NCBI GenBank assembly: GCA_024760905.1
Contig: CM045734.1
Coordinates: forward strand, 36,836,064-36,900,063
Direction: 5' to 3'
From: Plotosus lineatus
Lineage: Eukaryota > Chordata > Actinopteri > Siluriformes > Plotosidae
DNA length: 64,000 bases
Below the pieces are notes generated by a model that worked only from the letters and a program-made list of their open reading frames with translations, made no database searches and was not told the DNA's origin. Positions 60,902-64,000 of the stretch are shown piece by piece. Made by a program: the position numbers and the translations under genes. Position 1 is the stretch's first letter, and each line of letters begins with the position of its first letter.

Positions 60902-62255
60902 TCTGTACAACTGTCTCGCATTTTTCATCTCTGAAACCTACTGGCACAGGAAGAAAAAGAAAAACAGACTCCTGGCACATCGAGTGGAGTAATCAGTGAA
61001 TTCAGGTTGGCTGCCAAAACCTGACTCTGAGCAAATTTGCTGTTGTGAGGCAAACAAGAAAATAAACAGAGGAAAGGTAGATAAAACCAATCAATACCTG
61101 TTAGTACCTGGCACAATAAACTGAACTGCTCTGTTAAAACCAACACGTGATTACTTTATTGACAAATCAACAATTGGCATAATCTTCAGCGACAATTCAC
61201 AGCACTGTATTATACACGTCTGCTTTGCGTACACACGGTTAAAAGACAAGAGACGTATAAAAACTGCTTGTCCCTCCCAAGTGCATTATGTGACTAACAG
61301 CAGGCCATTGTGTAATGACCCACTTCGGTAAAACTGTAGGCACCCGAGACTTAATTAAAGGAACATGAATCAAAACTACAATTTCTTCTCCATAAAATAA
61401 ACGGCAAACAGGCAGGCGAATGGAACAACTAATGGAATTAGCCGTCTTTTGTTGTGGATTTTATCGATCAAGCTGATTCTGATTTTATATTTCAGTAGCA
61501 CTCAAGTAACTGCTTTGTTGTTGGCGACTAAGGGGTGGTTTGATGTGTTCAGTGTTTATCCAAGGTTAAGGCGACCAATTACCTTTAGCTATCAGCTTTA
61601 CTACCAGGTGCACCACATCATCGTAACCTATCCTCTCACTTCAGAGAGTCCTTCAACGATAGTCCAATATTAATACGTCAATACCAACCAATCACCGCGG
61701 AAGCAGCGTGATTCAAAGAGAGAATTTTCAGAACACAATCTTCTTAGTTCCCATCCAACCAAGTGAAGGCTTCAAAGGCCCTGCTGAGAAGTGAGCCTTA
61801 TAAATGTTATATTGCTCTGAAAGTATAAACCACTAAAATTATGCAATACCAAGTTAAGCAGAGTGTAAATGGGATTTTCTGTTTGTTGTATTGTGCAATG
61901 CTGCAACATCCTCAGAAAGCTCTGCAAGGTCACCCACTCACGGGCAGAAGTAAACACACCAACTTAAAAGGGCGATGCAAATTTTGGCATTCAGGCAACC
62001 AGAAGTACTGGGGCACTGAAAATCATCATGGCTGGGATGAAAGCAAAAAATAAATACAAAAGGACTCCCCAAAGATAAAATATACATATATATAAATATG
62101 GGATCCAAGGGTATGAATGCAGGGCAAGGTCGGCAAGCTGGGATACACTGCAGGGATAATGTGTCTGTACAGTTTGTACAACAAGATTTTGCGAAACAAC
62201 ACTGTGGCGTACAAGAAAAAAATCAGAATAACGATCTGCAATGCATACAACAGTA

Positions 62256-62407
62256 CAGGGATCCCCCGCTACTTCCCGCTTCAATTCATGCGGCCTCAGT
62301 ACATCGAATTTTTTTTTTTAATATTCATCCAATTAAAAAAAAACGAAATTAAGGAACAATAGGTGGGAAAAGTTAAGCAAAATGCCCAAAAACAAGGCCA
62401 ATTATAC

Positions 62408-62438
<31 letters not shown>

Positions 62439-63542
62439 CTAACCCAACAAAAAAAAAAACCAAAATCTCCCTAGAGTTACATTGTTGTGAGGTGCGCATC
62501 TGCGTTTGTGCACGCGTGCGTCTTCTGTATGTGTGTACAGTGGTACCTCACTTTACGAAAGTCTCACCAAACGAAAAATACAAGTTATGAAACGCATTTT
62601 CCTGAAATTTTTGTCTCTGGATACGAAACAAGTTCACATTACGAAAGCAGCATCTTAAAAATGCAAACACGCCATTCAAACATTAAACGAACCATTCAAA
62701 CATTCAAACAATGCACGAGCTGGTCTCCCATCAATCACGTTCAAACATCCTGCCCCGCTGGCCTCCCATTGGTTAACTGAGCTGTCGTTCATGTCGCCTT
62801 CACTCGCGCGCCGTCTTGGACAGGTCCACCTAACGCCATCTTGGACTGGGATCCCATTGGCTAGGAGGGATAACGTAGCTACCTCCCATTGCCTATTATG
62901 GAGCTGAATATGCCATGATGCATTTCGTGTAAAGGACAGTTACTGTTGTTTTATGCTTTATTTCTTGACACAGGCTTTTAACCTTCCATAAACTTTTGTA
63001 AGATTATAACTCTGCTAAGAAGACATGGTCAACACACGCGCACGCGAGCACACACAGACACACAGGCGCGTGTGATTTCCGGTGCGAGTGAGAAGAAGAA
63101 ACGGGTTCAAGTGATATCACAAAGGAATATGGCCAAACCTGTCTACCATCGGTACGATATTGAAGCAGAATGAGGTCTTAAAAGGTATGCTTTTATCATT
63201 TTTAAAGGGTTTAGGGGGTAGTATTGGGAGCCTTGGAATTAATCACGCATTTTACATGTAAAATGCGGTTCAATTTACGAAAAATGCAGGTTTCGAAAAA
63301 AGCTCTAGAACGGATTAATTTCTTGAGGTGAGGTACCACTGTATTTATATTTTATTTACATCTTATGCATTACTTTTGAATGTTTAATTGCTATTATAAG
63401 CATTTATAGCATTGACTATGTATTTATTGATTATATATAGACATATACATGTCAGTTGGAGGGGGGCGATCCTACTTTGCAGATTGCGATGGCCGCATGG
63501 GAATCTCGGTCCCAATCAACCACGGAAAGTGAGGGATCCCTG
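62256..63542 (+). mobile_element. Pogo-like MITE, copy 9, split by a nested DNA transposon
   Basis: CAGGGATCCCCCGCTACTTC after TA, and AGTGAGGGATCCCTG before TA at 63543. The family body breaks off at GTATGTGTGTA (62537) and resumes at TATTTATATTTTATTTA (63342) after an 804-bp insert of a different family. Removing the insert and one TA restores the usual order. Confidence 0.9.
62538..63341 (+). mobile_element. Pogo/Tigger-like element, CAGTGGTACCTC family, nested copy (804 bp)
   Basis: CAGTGGTACCTCACTTTACG at the left, and GAGGTGAGGTACCACTG at the right, flanked by TA on both sides. Subterminal repeats such as ACGAAA...CAGGTT and ACGAAAAATGCAGG occur at both ends. Internal ATGGTCAACAC near 63025 matches a possible old start codon shared with the copy at 5292. 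No long frame survives. Confidence 0.85.
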
Positions 63543-63586
63543 TATGTCATTGCATATTTTTCACCCTCTCTCACACAAGGACATCA

Positions 63587-63587
<1 letters not shown>

Positions 63588-63667
<80 letters not shown>
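63588..63667. repeat. (CA)n microsatellite
   Basis: Pure, about 40 units, shortly after the right end of MITE copy 9. Confidence 0.95.
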
Positions 63668-63668
<1 letters not shown>

Positions 63669-64000
63669 AGGCTAACAAGGCTGCAGAATGTTTATCATGT
63701 TTGTAAGTTATCACCAGCATGTTGCTGGAGCAGCTCAAGATCATCAAACGCAAGGCCAGACCCTATCACTCCTGTTTGTCCTCCAATGCCGCAAACCACG
63801 ATAAAGAGGTCAGCCATGGTCCTTACAGCCTACCCCCCTACCCCGCTACCCCCCCTACACACACACAAATATACACACGCCCAAACCAAGATAACAAATT
63901 CCACTCATGGTGGAGGTGAGAGGACAAGTAACTTCTCTCCTCTTCTCTCTCCATTTTTGAAAGAGACAGGAGTGTTGTACGTCAAGGACCACCGATGCCG

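Overview
This window looks like the inside of a large, intron-rich vertebrate gene, most likely from a ray-finned fish. The evidence is two unmistakable exons on the minus strand, a dense load of (CA)n, (GA)n and (AT)n microsatellites, and several tRNA-headed SINE families and CAG...CTG DNA transposons of teleost type. A catfish-like or other otophysan source is possible from the style of the SINEs, but I cannot prove it.

The host gene is fam172a (arb2a, Arb2 domain). The exon at 24944-25147 (204 bp, 68 codons) starts at the [13 protein letters not shown] strand of the fold and runs through a charged, lysine-rich linker. The exon at 4343-4462 (120 bp, 40 codons) carries the AHSYGG nucleophile elbow. 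Both have consensus AG and GTGAGT borders and begin and end in phase 0. They join to give [10 protein letters not shown], as in the human protein. The intron between them is about 20.5 kb. The 38.9 kb above 25147 and the 4.3 kb below 4343 show no further recognisable fam172a exon, so the rest of the gene lies outside.

The introns are largely transposon and satellite. (1) Pogo/Tigger-like DNA elements with TA target sites: nine copies of a 0.35-0.57 kb MITE (CAGGGATCCCTC ends), three copies of a second family (CAGTGGTACCTC ends, one nested inside a copy of the first), a 927 bp element (CAGACGCTCCCC ends), a 934 bp Tigger-like relic, and a 770 bp relative of the MITE that still encodes a CENP-B/Psq-type helix-turn-helix. 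(2) tRNA-derived SINEs. One family keeps the same head and body in four dated copies but has three different 3' tails, each copy bounded by target-site duplications. A second is exactly 307 bp in two copies. (3) Microsatellites, including complementary (GU)n and (AC)n tracts that flank the 120-bp exon in the pre-mRNA.

Between repeats, mainly at 16.2, 26.5, 30.1, 35.6-36.9, 40.6-43.2 and 47.0 kb, lie unique blocks rich in homeodomain, GATA and nuclear-receptor type sites. In vertebrates FAM172A neighbours NR2F1 (COUP-TFI), so these are reasonable candidates for long-range enhancers, but conservation could not be tested here. A short segment at 34451-34553 on the plus strand has good splice-like borders and an open frame and may be an antisense exon. 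I found no bacterial, viral, CRISPR or operon features.
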